Shown piece after piece: positions 15,004 through 23,333 of a DNA stretch of 27,608 nt. This DNA is from an uncultured Sphingomonas sp. (GTDB taxonomy: Bacteria > Pseudomonadota > Alphaproteobacteria > Sphingomonadales > Sphingomonadaceae), in NCBI RefSeq assembly GCF_936927845.1, contig NZ_CAKZHV010000021.1, positions 1-27,608 on the forward strand, read 5' to 3'. The notes under the pieces were generated by a model. It searched no databases, had not been told where the DNA came from, and saw only the letters and a list, made by a program, of their open reading frames with translations. Position 1 is the stretch's first letter. The number at the start of each line of letters is the position of its first letter. Position numbers and translations under genes: made by a program.

Positions 15004-18000
15004 TCAGGCCATGGTCTTCCCGAAGGTCTGACCGTGATCATCGCCTTCGTGCTCTTCGTTGTAGTGCTCCGGCAGCTCGATCGCCTTCTGCCCGAACCGC
15101 GCGTAAAGGGTGGGAAGCACGAAGAGCGTCAGCAGCGTCGCCGAGATCAGCCCGCCGATGACGACCGTCGCCAACGGCTTCTGCACCTCGGCTCCGGCAC
15201 CATGTCCGAGCGCCATCGGTACGAAGCCGAGCGATGCCACCAGCGCCGTCATGGCGACCGGACGCAGGCGCTGCATCGCACCAACATGCGCCGCCTCGGC
15301 GCGATCCATGCCCGAACGGATCAGGTCCTGGATGGAGCTGACCATGACGAGGCCGTTGAGGACCGCGATGCCGGACAGCGCGATGAAGCCCACCGCGGCG
15401 GAGATCGAGAAGTCCATGCCGCGCACGAAGAGAAGCAGCACGCCGCCCACCAGCGCGAAGGGCACGCCGGTGAACACGATCGCGGCATCACGCACCGATC
15501 CCAGAGCGCCATAGAGGAGGAACAGGATCAGGACGAAGCAGGCCGGGATGACCAGCTTCAGCCTTGCGCTGGCCGACTGGAGGTTCTCGAACTGTCCACC
15601 CCATTCGAGATAGCTGCCCGGTGGCAGGCGCACCTGGCTGCCGATGGCAGCCTGTGCGTCGGCCACAACGCTTCCGACGTCGCGACCACGCACGTTGGCC
15701 TGCACGACCACCCGGCGCTTGCCGTTTTCGCGGCTGATCTGGTTCGGCCCGTCCACGACTCCGATGTCGGCGACGCTGGAAAGCGGAACGAAGGACCCGC
15801 CGGCGACCGGAACCTGGACCTGTTGCAGCAGCCCCAAATCCGAACGCTGCGCCTCCGAGAGGCGGATGACAACCGGGAAGCGGCGGTCTCCTTCGAAGAT
15901 CTGCCCGGAGGTGCGGCCGCCGAGGGTGGCGGTGACGGTGTCCTGCACATCCTGAGCGGTGACGCCGAGGCGTGCCATCGCATCGCGGTTGACGCGGATG
16001 TCGAGCATCGGGAGACCCGTCGTCTGCTCGACCTTCACGTCGGCCGCGCCCTGCGTCTTGCGCAGGATCGACGCGACCTGCTCCGCCGTCCGGTTCATGG
16101 CGGAGAAATCGTCGCCGAAGACCTTGACGGCGATGTCGCCGCGAACGCCTGCGATCAGCTCGTTGAAGCGCATCTGAATCGGCTGGGTGATCTCGTAGGC
16201 GTTGCCCGGGAACTTCGCGAGATTCCCCTCGATGCGCTTGACCAGATCCTCCTTCGCCAACTTGGGGTCGGGCCATGCGTCGCGCGGTTTCAGGATGACG
16301 AACATGTCCGTGGCGTTGGGCGGCATCGGGTCCGATGCGAGCTCGGCGGTGCCCGTCTTCGAATAGACGAACTGCACCTCGGGCTGCTTCGACATCATGC
16401 GTTCGATCGGCACCTGCATCGCCTGGCTCTGCTGGACCGACGTCGCCGGGATGCGCAGCGACTGGATGAGCAGGTCACCCTCGTCGAGCTGCGGCAGGAA
16501 CACCTGCCCCAGCGTTCCGAACGCTAAGACCGCCAGGACGAGGCTGCCGACGGCCGCCCCGATCGTGATCGTGGGACGCCTCATGGCCCGATCGAGCCCC
16601 GGCTCATAGCGCTTCTTGAGCCAAGTGACGATGCGGCCGTCCTCCTCGTCGACCTTCTTCGACAGCCAGATGGCAATCATCGCAGGCACGAAGGTGAGCG
16701 ACAGCACGAACGCGAAGGCGAGCGCGATGATGACGGTGAGCGCCATCGGCACGAACGTCTTGCCCTCGACGCCGGTGAGCGTGAGCAGCGGTACGTAGAC
16801 GAGTATGATGATCGCCTGTCCGTATACCGAAGGCCGGATCATCTCGCGCGCGGCAGCCGCCACGCTCGCGAGCCGCTCCTTGACCGTGAGCAGTCGGCCT
16901 TCGTGATGTTGGCGCTCCGCGAGCCTGCGCAACGCATTCTCGACGATGATGACCGCGCCATCGACGATCAGGCCGAAGTCAAGCGCGCCGAGGCTCATGA
17001 GGTTGGCAGAGACGCCTGCCTTGAGCATCCCGAATCCGGTTAGCGTCATCGTGATCGGAATGACGAGCGCTGCAATGAGCGCCGCGCGGAAGTTTCCGAG
17101 CAGGAGAAAAAGGACCACGATGACGAGGACCGCGCCTTCGCCGAGGTTGCGCGCCACCGTCCGGATGGTGGAGTTAACCAGCTCGGTGCGGTTGAGTACC
17201 GGCTGCACAACCACGTCCGGCGGAAGCGAGGCGTTGATCGTCTTCAGCTTGTCCGCGACCGCGGTCGCGACCGAGCGGCTGTTCTCACCGATCCGCATGA
17301 TCGCGGTACCCACCACGACCTCGGTGCCGTTCTCGGACGCGGAACCCATCCGGATCGCCTGTCCGGTGCGAACGGTCGCGACCTGATCGAGCGTCACGGG
17401 CACGCCGTTGCGGGTCGCCACGACAGTCCGGGCCAACTCGCCGGTGTTGCGGACCAGAGCGTCCGACCTTACCGCCAGTCCCTCACCGTTGCGGTTGACG
17501 AAGCCGCCTCCGACACTGGTATTGTTCCGCTCGAGAGCGTTACCCAGTTCGGTCAGCGTGATGCCGAGTGAAGCGAGCTTTTGGACATCGGGGACAACCA
17601 GGAACTGCTTGGCATAGCCTCCGATCGAGTCGACACCGGCCAGGCCGGGCGTGTTCTTCAGTAGCGGGGTGACGATCCAGTCCTGCGCGGTACGCAGATA
17701 GGTCGCCTTGTCCTCCTCGCTCGTCAGCCGATCGCCCTCGGGGGTGATGTAGCTGCCGTCGGGCTGCTGGCCCGGCTCGCCGGGCTTGTGCTTGTCGTCG
17801 GCGCGGTGCTGCAGGCGGACGGTGTACATGTACACCTCGCCCAGACCGGTCGCGATCGGTCCCATTTCGGGGTTCACGCCGTCGGGCAGGTTCTCGGCCA
17901 CACCCTGCAGCCGTTCGCCGACCTGCTGGCGGGCGAAGTAGATGTCGGTCGCGTCGGAGAAGACGGCCGTAATCTGCGCGAAGCCGTTGCGGCTCAACGA

Positions 18001-18249
18001 GCGGGTGTATTCAAGGCCCGGGGTGCCGGCGAGCGCCGTCTCGATCGGGAACGACACCTGCTTCTCGACCAGCTCGGGCGACAGCGCTGGCGCGCGAACG
18101 TTGATCTGTACCTGATTGTTGGTGATGTCCGGCACCGCGTCGATCGGCAGCCGGTAGAGGGAGAAGGCGCCGATGGTTGCGGCGATGACGGCGAGCAGCA
18201 GGACGAGCCAACGCTTCTCGACCGCCCATGTGACGATGCGGGCGATCAT
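15004..18249 (-). CDS. czcA: CzcA-type heavy-metal RND pump
   Basis: The 1081-residue inner-membrane pump of a tripartite metal exporter. It has RND organisation: a first helix near residue 15, a large periplasmic loop, a central bundle, a second loop and a final bundle. The heavy-metal signature DFGLIVDGAVIIVEN lies near residue 420, with the two Asp and one Glu expected of the divalent CzcA group. Early motifs PIDAVPDITNNQVQ and SFPIETALAGTPG are typical. The first loop carries an insertion of about 45 residues (with HKPGEPGQQPDGSYITPEGD), and the C-terminal tail is rich in His and acidic residues (EEHEGDDHG). Its start is 4 bp from the czcB stop. Zn, Cd and Co are the likely substrates, by family. 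Confidence 0.95.
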   Translation of the reverse strand: MIARIVTWAVEKRWLVLLLAVIAATIGAFSLYRLPIDAVPDITNNQVQINVRAPALSPELVEKQVSFPIETALAGTPGLEYTRSLSRNGFAQITAVFSDATDIYFARQQVGERLQGVAENLPDGVNPEMGPIATGLGEVYMYTVRLQHRADDKHKPGEPGQQPDGSYITPEGDRLTSEEDKATYLRTAQDWIVTPLLKNTPGLAGVDSIGGYAKQFLVVPDVQKLASLGITLTELGNALERNNTSVGGGFVNRNGEGLAVRSDALVRNTGELARTVVATRNGVPVTLDQVATVRTGQAIRMGSASENGTEVVVGTAIMRIGENSRSVATAVADKLKTINASLPPDVVVQPVLNRTELVNSTIRTVARNLGEGAVLVIVVLFLLLGNFRAALIAALVIPITMTLTGFGMLKAGVSANLMSLGALDFGLIVDGAVIIVENALRRLAERQHHEGRLLTVKERLASVAAAAREMIRPSVYGQAIIILVYVPLLTLTGVEGKTFVPMALTVIIALAFAFVLSLTFVPAMIAIWLSKKVDEEDGRIVTWLKKRYEPGLDRAMRRPTITIGAAVGSLVLAVLAFGTLGQVFLPQLDEGDLLIQSLRIPATSVQQSQAMQVPIERMMSKQPEVQFVYSKTGTAELASDPMPPNATDMFVILKPRDAWPDPKLAKEDLVKRIEGNLAKFPGNAYEITQPIQMRFNELIAGVRGDIAVKVFGDDFSAMNRTAEQVASILRKTQGAADVKVEQTTGLPMLDIRVNRDAMARLGVTAQDVQDTVTATLGGRTSGQIFEGDRRFPVVIRLSEAQRSDLGLLQQVQVPVAGGSFVPLSSVADIGVVDGPNQISRENGKRRVVVQANVRGRDVGSVVADAQAAIGSQVRLPPGSYLEWGGQFENLQSASARLKLVIPACFVLILFLLYGALGSVRDAAIVFTGVPFALVGGVLLLFVRGMDFSISAAVGFIALSGIAVLNGLVMVSSIQDLIRSGMDRAEAAHVGAMQRLRPVAMTALVASLGFVPMALGHGAGAEVQKPLATVVIGGLISATLLTLFVLPTLYARFGQKAIELPEHYNEEHEGDDHGQTFGKTMA

Positions 18250-18253
18250 GATC

Positions 18254-19417
18254 TCAATCCTCTACCGCTTCGCTCTTGCCGAGTTCGGCCTTGAGCGTGA
18301 AGCTGCCGGTGGTGGCGATCTGCTCACGGCCAGTCAGGCCGGAGCGGACGATCACCGTGTCACCGGATGCGTCGCCGAGCTGCACCTGGGTCGCCTGGAA
18401 GCCTTTTGGAGTTCGTACGAAGACGACCGATTTGCCCTCGTCGGTCTGCACCGCCGTGGTCGGCACACGGATCGCACCGCTGCCGCCGCTACCCGTCAGT
18501 TCGACCGAAGCGGTCACGGGTTCGCCAACGCGCCAGGTGCCACCACGATTGTCGAGCGTCGCGATCGACGGCACGAGGCGGGTCTGGGGATCGAGCGCTG
18601 GCGACACGAAGGTGATCCGCGCCGTCGCCTGCCGGCCCGCGGCCTTGACCGTCACGACGTTGCCGGGACGGACGCGGCCGGCATCCTCCGGCTTGAGATT
18701 CAAGGCCAGCGACACCTGGCCGAGATTGGCGATGCGATAGAGCTCGGCATCGGCCGTCACGGTCTGACCGAGGGTCACGGGCCGTGCGATCACCTGGCCC
18801 GAGATCGGGGCGGCGATTCCCAGCCGGTTCAGTCCCGCCCCGCCGACGCCGGCTGCCGAAACGGTACTCTGCGCCTGGGTGAGCGCGATGCGCGCCTCCG
18901 TCGCTGCGGTGCGCGCCGCGATCAGGTCCTGCTCGGGCGAGACCTTCTGCGAGAACAAGCGCTGTTCGCGCGCGAGATTGGAGTTCGCGAGCTGCAGCCG
19001 TGCACGCGCGGCCTGCACCTCGCCCTTGATCTGTGCGGCCTCCCGGCTTTCGATCACGGCGATCGTCTGACCGCGGCCGACGGTCTGCCCGAGATTGCGC
19101 GTGAGCGCGACCACCCGACCGGCGATGGCAGCCGACACGACCTGCGTGCCCTGCGGATCGCCTTCGATGATCGCGGGAAGCTCGATCGTTCCCGCACCTC
19201 CGACGATCGGACGGCCGATTTGCACTCCGGCCGCTGCGATCTGCTCGGAGGTTAGCGTAAGCGCATCCTTCTGAGCCGGTGCTTCCGCCCCGGCATTCGC
19301 CGGGGCACTGCTCGCTGCCTCGTTCGCAGCGGCTTCGTTTCCGGCGTCGCTTCCACCGCCGCATGCCGACAGCAGGATGGCGGCCGTCGCTGCGCCCACG
19401 AGATAATAGCTTTTCAT
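18254..19417 (-). CDS. czcB: CzcB-type membrane fusion protein
   Basis: The periplasmic adaptor of the Czc pump, 387 residues from the ATG at 19417 (a GTG at 19420 is immediately before it). It has a lipoprotein signal with lipobox LSAC (residues about 16-19), an Ala/Asn-rich linker, the first lipoyl half-motif (SAAIAGRVVALTRNLGQTVGRGQTIAVIES), a helical hairpin (AARARLQLANSNLAREQRLF), the second lipoyl half (IAAPISGQVIARPV) and beta-barrel domains. It joins CzcA to CzcC. Start and czcC stop overlap by 3 bp (ATG within GTGATG), as expected of a coupled operon. No His-rich N-terminal metal-binding domain of the classical CzcB kind is visible. Confidence 0.94.
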   Translation of the reverse strand: MKSYYLVGAATAAILLSACGGGSDAGNEAAANEAASSAPANAGAEAPAQKDALTLTSEQIAAAGVQIGRPIVGGAGTIELPAIIEGDPQGTQVVSAAIAGRVVALTRNLGQTVGRGQTIAVIESREAAQIKGEVQAARARLQLANSNLAREQRLFSQKVSPEQDLIAARTAATEARIALTQAQSTVSAAGVGGAGLNRLGIAAPISGQVIARPVTLGQTVTADAELYRIANLGQVSLALNLKPEDAGRVRPGNVVTVKAAGRQATARITFVSPALDPQTRLVPSIATLDNRGGTWRVGEPVTASVELTGSGGSGAIRVPTTAVQTDEGKSVVFVRTPKGFQATQVQLGDASGDTVIVRSGLTGREQIATTGSFTLKAELGKSEAVED

Positions 19418-20694
19418 CACTGATTTCCCCCAACGGGCGCAGGGGCGGTCAGCCGCTCCACTTGCGCGCGTGCATTCTGGTAGTTGGCGAGCGCGTCGAT
19501 CGCGGCGACGCGCGTCTCGGCGAGGGTGCGTTCGGCGTCGAGCAGTTCGAGTTGCCCGAACTTGCCTTCGCGGTATCCGATACGCGCGATCCGAGCCGCT
19601 TCCTGCGCGGCTGCCAAAGCCGGTCCGGACGCCGCACGCGCGGTCGTCGCCGCGTTCGCCGCCTGAGCCTGCGCGTCAGTGATGGCTTGCTCGATGTCGA
19701 GCGCCGTCACCCGGCGAAGAGCGTCCGCCTGGGTACGCTGTGCAGTCGCCTGCGCGATCGCCGCGCGGCCGTTGTTGAACACCGGGATCGGTATCGAGAC
19801 CGTAAAGACGGCCGCGGTGTCGTTCGTTGCTTCCAGCCTGCGCAGCGCCGGGCCGACGTTGATGTCAGGTACACGGTTGGCGCGTGCGAGCCTTACGCCG
19901 GCATCCGCGATGCTGAAGTCCGCATCGGCTGCGGCCAGCGCCAGCGTTCCCACCGTTCGTACCGGTGCCGCGGGCCCATAGGCCGCAGCGCCGGGCAGTC
20001 GATCGAGCAACGCGTCGTCGAGGCGGCCATCGATCGGCCGACCAATCCGTCGCGCCAGGTTCGCCCGGGCCGCCTCTGAGAGCCGAAGCTGACGCTCGAC
20101 GTTGGCCTCGGCGTTGATCCGTGCGACGTCGGCGCGTTGTTGTTCAAGCGGCGACGCCCGTCCGGCCTGGACGCGAACACTCGCCGCTCGGAGTGCATCG
20201 CCCGCTATCCGCGCCTGATCCCGCGCCGTTGTCACCCGTCGCTCGGCTGCGACCGCTTCTACGTAGAGCTGCGTCACTTGCAACCGCACGTCTGCGGCTA
20301 TGATGGCCGCCTGGATCTCGGCGCGTGAGAGTTGGGCGTTGGCGACTCCGACCCGGGCGCTGCGCTTGCCACCCAATTCGATCGGAATGGCGAACCCGAC
20401 TGTAGTCTCTGCGGCGCGCACGCCCCGATAGGGTCCGGAGCCCGTTATATTCTCGATCTGTCCTTGGAAGACCGGGTTGGGTCGCAATCCCGCAACGGTC
20501 CGGCCCGCACGTGCGGCTTCGATGGCAGCGGTAGCGGCCGAGGTCGAAGGCGCCGAACCGCCGGCAGCGACGACCGCCTGGTCGAGCGAATAGATCGGTC
20601 CAGCCTGCTCGATAGGCACAGGCGGCCCGGCTTGCGCGTGGGCCACCGAGGCGCACGACGCCGCAGCCAGCAAGGCTGCGCACAATTTCTGCAT
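19417..20694 (-). CDS. czcC: CzcC-type outer membrane efflux protein
   Basis: The 425-residue outer-membrane channel partner of CzcBA, TolC-like. It starts with a signal peptide (AALLAAASCASVAHAQA) and has two repeated helical/strand halves: LRPNPVFQGQIENITG with FAIPIELGGKRSARVG in the first, and RVPDINVGPALRRLE with FTVSIPIPVFNNGRAAIAQA in the second. The long helices are very rich in Ala, Arg and Gln. Length and motifs fit the OEP/CzcC family. It is the first of the three core czc genes and lies 57 bp downstream of the small His-rich gene, with a GC-rich hairpin between them. Confidence 0.94.
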   Translation of the reverse strand: MQKLCAALLAAASCASVAHAQAGPPVPIEQAGPIYSLDQAVVAAGGSAPSTSAATAAIEAARAGRTVAGLRPNPVFQGQIENITGSGPYRGVRAAETTVGFAIPIELGGKRSARVGVANAQLSRAEIQAAIIAADVRLQVTQLYVEAVAAERRVTTARDQARIAGDALRAASVRVQAGRASPLEQQRADVARINAEANVERQLRLSEAARANLARRIGRPIDGRLDDALLDRLPGAAAYGPAAPVRTVGTLALAAADADFSIADAGVRLARANRVPDINVGPALRRLEATNDTAAVFTVSIPIPVFNNGRAAIAQATAQRTQADALRRVTALDIEQAITDAQAQAANAATTARAASGPALAAAQEAARIARIGYREGKFGQLELLDAERTLAETRVAAIDALANYQNARAQVERLTAPAPVGGNQ

Positions 20695-20722
20695 TGTCGA
20701 AGAATCCTAACGAATGTCGTCA

Positions 20723-20740
20723 GGCCGGGTCGTCCCGGCC
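20723..20740 (-). other. Intercistronic GC-rich hairpin before czcC
   Basis: GGCCGGG (20723-20729) and CCCGGCC (20734-20740) make a perfect 7-bp stem with a 4-base TCGT loop. It lies just after the stop of the small His-rich gene and about 28 bp before the czcC start on the minus strand. There is no T tract. It could stabilise or process the transcript, or partially terminate it, setting the ratio of upstream genes to czcCBA. Confidence 0.45.
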
Positions 20741-20751
20741 GGCAGCATCCG

Positions 20752-21087
20752 TCAGGCGTTCGGCGGCCGCAACGCCGGATCGACGGAACTCAGCGCCCGC
20801 ACGGCGTCGAAACCGGGCTTGGGGCGAGCGCCCTCGATATTGAAGGTGACCGGGATGGCGTCGGCCTGCGGAATGCTCAGAGCCTGTCCGTGACAGGTTC
20901 CATGATGATGCGGGATCGCCTTGTCGGCATCACCCTGCGATTGATCGGCATCACCATCTACATGGACGACGCCTGTGCATTCGATCGTCGTCGCCTGCCC
21001 CGGCACTTCGCGCGCGTGGACGGTCGCCGTCATCACGAGCGACGACGCCAGCAGGAGGAGCAGCAAGGACCAGGCGCGGGCCAGCAT
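20752..21087 (-). CDS. Small exported His-rich protein of the czc operon (CzcI-like)
   Basis: A 111-residue product from the ATG at 21087, with AGGTG about 8 bp upstream; the frame also opens at 21123 but that would bury the signal peptide. A hydrophobic signal (SLLLLLLASSLVMTATVHA) is followed by a mature part with two cysteines and a His cluster (IECTGVVHVDGDAD, then AIPHHHGTCHGQ). The position directly upstream of czcC and the His/Cys content recall the small periplasmic CzcI-type proteins of Czc operons. Sequence similarity cannot be confirmed here, so the name is by context. A role in periplasmic metal binding or sensing is likely. Confidence 0.6.
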   Translation of the reverse strand: MLARAWSLLLLLLASSLVMTATVHAREVPGQATTIECTGVVHVDGDADQSQGDADKAIPHHHGTCHGQALSIPQADAIPVTFNIEGARPKPGFDAVRALSSVDPALRPPNA

Positions 21088-21119
21088 GGGAACGCACCTA
21101 TCACCATGACGGCCCGATG

Positions 21120-21791
21120 TCATGCGTTCTCTCCGCGATGAGGGCGATTGTAGGCACTGGACCTGTCAGCAGAACGCCATGCGGGGATAGCATCCGCGAA
21201 CACCCGCCACGCGGAGCGGAGGAAGATAATCGCAATGACGCCTCCGACCACGATGTCGGGCCATGCGGCACCTGTGAGGTGGACGAGGCTCGCTGCGATG
21301 AGCACTCCGATGTTTGATGCGACATCGTTGCGCGAACACTCGAAGGTGCTCGCCATGTTCACGTTCGCAGCGCGGAAACGCCACAACAGCGCCAGACACG
21401 TGAGGTTCGCTGCCAGCGCCGCCCCGCCGAAGCCGAGCATCAGCGTCGAAGACGGCGGCACGCCGTTGGCGATCTTACCGGCGATTTCGACGAGGACGGC
21501 GATGCCGAATACCAGGATGAGGCCGCCCTTGGCGATCGCCGCTCCCGCCTCCCAACGTGCGCCACGATTGAGTGCATAGAGGCTCAGCCCATAGACCACG
21601 GCATCGCCGAACATGTCGACAGAGTCCGCCATCAGCGCCGACGAGCGGGCCAGCAGCCCACCACCGAACTCGATGGCGAACATCGATAGGTTGATGACCA
21701 TGACGACGATCAGCGCGCGTCGCTGCTCGGCCTTACGGCCAAGTTCCGCGATCGTGTCGCGCTTTGCTGAACAACAGGCGTCCGCCATCAT
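21120..21791 (-). CDS. CDF-family cation transporter without C-terminal domain
   Basis: A 223-residue membrane protein with six helices and the CDF layout. It begins with a short Cys-containing N terminus (ADACCSAKRD). Helix 2 has SSALMADSVDMFGDAVVYGL, giving DxxxxxxD-type ligands, and helix 5 has ECSRNDVASNIGVL, with Asn/Asp where HxxxD or DxxxD is usual. The protein stops shortly after helix 6 (AWRSADRSS...), so the cytoplasmic metal-sensing dimer domain of about 80 residues is absent. ATGs at 21791 and 21788 are both possible. It is the first gene reading from the divergent MerR-controlled promoter and heads the czc operon. Confidence 0.85.
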   Translation of the reverse strand: MMADACCSAKRDTIAELGRKAEQRRALIVVMVINLSMFAIEFGGGLLARSSALMADSVDMFGDAVVYGLSLYALNRGARWEAGAAIAKGGLILVFGIAVLVEIAGKIANGVPPSSTLMLGFGGAALAANLTCLALLWRFRAANVNMASTFECSRNDVASNIGVLIAASLVHLTGAAWPDIVVGGVIAIIFLRSAWRVFADAIPAWRSADRSSAYNRPHRGENA

Positions 21792-21819
21792 CGTGCTCGA
21801 TTCGTTGGGTCGGACCCCC

Positions 21820-21850
21820 TATATGAACCCTCATCCCACTAGAGGGTCAA
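21820..21850 (-). promoter_or_regulatory. MerR-type promoter and operator for the czc operon
   Basis: Read on the minus strand, a -35 TTGACC (21845-21850) is separated by 19 bp from a -10-like CATATA (21820-21825). The over-long spacer is characteristic of MerR-activated promoters. It holds an inverted repeat, ACCCTC and GAGGGT with nine bases between, overlapping the -35. It faces the CDF/czc operon and lies 10 bp from the start of the divergent merR gene. Metal-bound MerR would underwind it to switch on efflux, following the known family mechanism. Confidence 0.75.
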
Positions 21851-21859
21851 GGGTCTGTG

Positions 21860-22252
21860 ATGAAGATCGGTGAAATAGCAAGATTGACCGGGTTGAAGGT
21901 CGAGACGGTACGCTTCTACGAAGCGGAAGGATTGATCGGGGCGCCGATCCGCAGCGGAGGGAACTACCGCGTTTACAACGGCTCCCACCTGGATCGCCTG
22001 TCGTTCATCAAGCGCTCGCGCGATCTGGGCTTCACCCTCGACCAGGTGCGTGACCTTCTGCGGTTAGCAGACGATCCGCGCGGCTCCTGCGCGGAGGTCG
22101 ATGCGATCGCCGCGGTTCACATCCATGAGATCGATCGCAAGCTCGCCGATCTCGCCGCGCTGAGAACCGAGATCGTGCAATGGGGAGCGACCTGCGACGC
22201 GACAACGATCGCCGATTGTCGGATCATCGACGCACTTTCGAACGCTGGCTGA
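21860..22252 (+). CDS. MerR-family metal-responsive regulator (CadR/PbrR/ZntR group)
   Basis: A 130-residue transcription factor from the ATG at 21860 (a GTG at 21857 is adjacent). The N-terminal winged helix has KIGEIARLTGLKVETVRFYE and NYRVY, followed by SRDLGFTLDQVRDLL and a long dimerisation helix. Cysteines fall at 77, 112 and 120, very close to the 77/112/119 pattern of cadmium/lead sensor CadR, and a His-rich spot (HIHEID) lies in the dimer helix. It is divergent from the CDF-czc operon and likely controls both itself and that operon through the operator at 21820-21850. Confidence 0.92.
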   Translation: MKIGEIARLTGLKVETVRFYEAEGLIGAPIRSGGNYRVYNGSHLDRLSFIKRSRDLGFTLDQVRDLLRLADDPRGSCAEVDAIAAVHIHEIDRKLADLAALRTEIVQWGATCDATTIADCRIIDALSNAG

Positions 22253-22294
22253 CTAAGCCTTCAGGCCGTCAGATGCTGGTATAGGACCGTGACC

Positions 22295-22323
22295 CATAGA
22301 CGCGGCGCGATCGCGTCCCTATG
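22295..22323. other. Imperfect palindrome before the 59-residue gene
   Basis: CATAGACGCG (22295-22304) pairs with CGCGT and CTATG (22312-22323), with two unpaired C in the right arm and a 7-base loop. It ends 8 bp before the ATG at 22332, which lacks a clear ribosome binding site. It could be a repressor site or an RNA hairpin affecting translation of the following operon. Confidence 0.3.
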
Positions 22324-22331
22324 TTGTCCAC

Positions 22332-22511
22332 ATGGCCACTGTTCTGACCCCTCGCGAACAGCAAGAGACCGCCTCGATCGCGTGGCAGCTTGGCGGTTAC
22401 GATGACATGTTACGCCTCGAGCGGGAGCTCAAGGCTATGAAGGCTGCGGGCAAGCGCCCTAAGATGGTCATTGACCAGGCGACCGGTAAGCGGAAATTGG
22501 TCGAGGCCTGA
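22332..22511 (+). CDS. 59-residue hypothetical protein
   Basis: A complete short frame from the ATG at 22332 to the TGA at 22509. The product is soluble and charged. It begins MATVLTPREQQETASIAWQL and continues GGYDDMLRLERELKAMKAAG, a strongly amphipathic helix. It ends with KMVIDQATGKRKLVEA, which looks like a short hairpin. I do not recognise it. Support comes from codon-like composition, fully intact reading and its tight linkage: the next gene starts 3 bp after its stop, on the same strand. A regulatory or adaptor role in the membrane-protein operon is possible, but only by context. Confidence 0.6.
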   Translation: MATVLTPREQQETASIAWQLGGYDDMLRLERELKAMKAAGKRPKMVIDQATGKRKLVEA

Positions 22512-22514
22512 GCC

Positions 22515-23333
22515 TTGTTCTCACTGACGCTGGCCGTTGTCACAGGCGTTGCAATCCTCCTTCCTGGCTTCTTCGCAATCCTGCTCTGGAATACCCGCGC
22601 CCGCCGGTACGCCGTTGCGCGCCCGGATCTGCCGGTTAACGCATTGAGCGTGCTAGCGATCGGGGTCGCCGTTTCCCTGATCGCGCACCTGCTGACCGGG
22701 CTTGCTATCGGGCTGGTGCAAACGCTTCTGATCGACGTCAGCCGCTTCTTGCCCGCAGATTACCGGACGCCCGCGGTCAATCCGATCGGCACGTTGCTGA
22801 TCGTCGCGCAGGGTGGGCCAAAGGCAGCCGCGTTGAGCGCTAGTGATCTGGTGTGGGGCATCTGCGCACCGATTTTCTCGACGCTGGCAGTCGTCATGCT
22901 GATGGCCGACGATGCACTCGATGTCGCTACGGAAGGGTGGGACTTTGGCGGGCACGGCTGGGCCTACACGCATATCATCAAGCCTACGCAGCACGGTCAT
23001 CGCCCGATCGCCTATGTGCTGACCGATCTCCAGCATGACGGACTTGGGGTCGGCTATCGCGGCGTGGTCGCCGACATCCGCCAGAGCAGCGATGGCCAAA
23101 CGCAGAGCATCAGCCTGGCCTCCCCTGCTCGCTTTCTTTTCGAACTCAAGCCCGGCACGTCGCGACGTTGGACGCCGTCCAGCGAGCCTGCGCTGGTTCG
23201 CTACGCGGAACGTCCGGTCGGAGACGTGATCAGCCTCGACCAGAAGGTCATCCACGATATCGTGGTCTCGACGCCGGCCACCGATCTGTTGCGCGAGCTG
23301 CGCGACCTCGACACGCAGCGCCAGCATGGGTGA
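22515..23333 (+). CDS. Membrane protein with cytoplasmic beta domain, unknown function
   Basis: A 272-residue protein starting at a TTG (22515), chosen because the first membrane helix begins at once and no later start keeps it. Three or so helices are visible: residues about 2-25, 45-75 and 108-130 (WGICAPIFSTLAVVMLMA). They are followed by a soluble domain with a repeated strand pattern (AYVLTDLQHDGLGVGYRGVV, then TQSISLASPARFLFELKPG) and a helical C terminus. Its layout is reminiscent of small membrane proteins with an added beta-barrel-like domain, such as the DUF6338 type, but I cannot confirm a family. It overlaps the next gene by 8 bp. Confidence 0.7.
   Translation: MFSLTLAVVTGVAILLPGFFAILLWNTRARRYAVARPDLPVNALSVLAIGVAVSLIAHLLTGLAIGLVQTLLIDVSRFLPADYRTPAVNPIGTLLIVAQGGPKAAALSASDLVWGICAPIFSTLAVVMLMADDALDVATEGWDFGGHGWAYTHIIKPTQHGHRPIAYVLTDLQHDGLGVGYRGVVADIRQSSDGQTQSISLASPARFLFELKPGTSRRWTPSSEPALVRYAERPVGDVISLDQKVIHDIVVSTPATDLLRELRDLDTQRQHG

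Noticed and set aside
14863..16527. 554-codon plus-strand frame
   Set aside because: Antisense shadow of czcA and the SRPBCC gene, typical of high-GC sequence; product is low-complexity Arg/His/Asp.
18173..19255. 360-codon plus-strand frame
   Set aside because: Antisense shadow of czcB.
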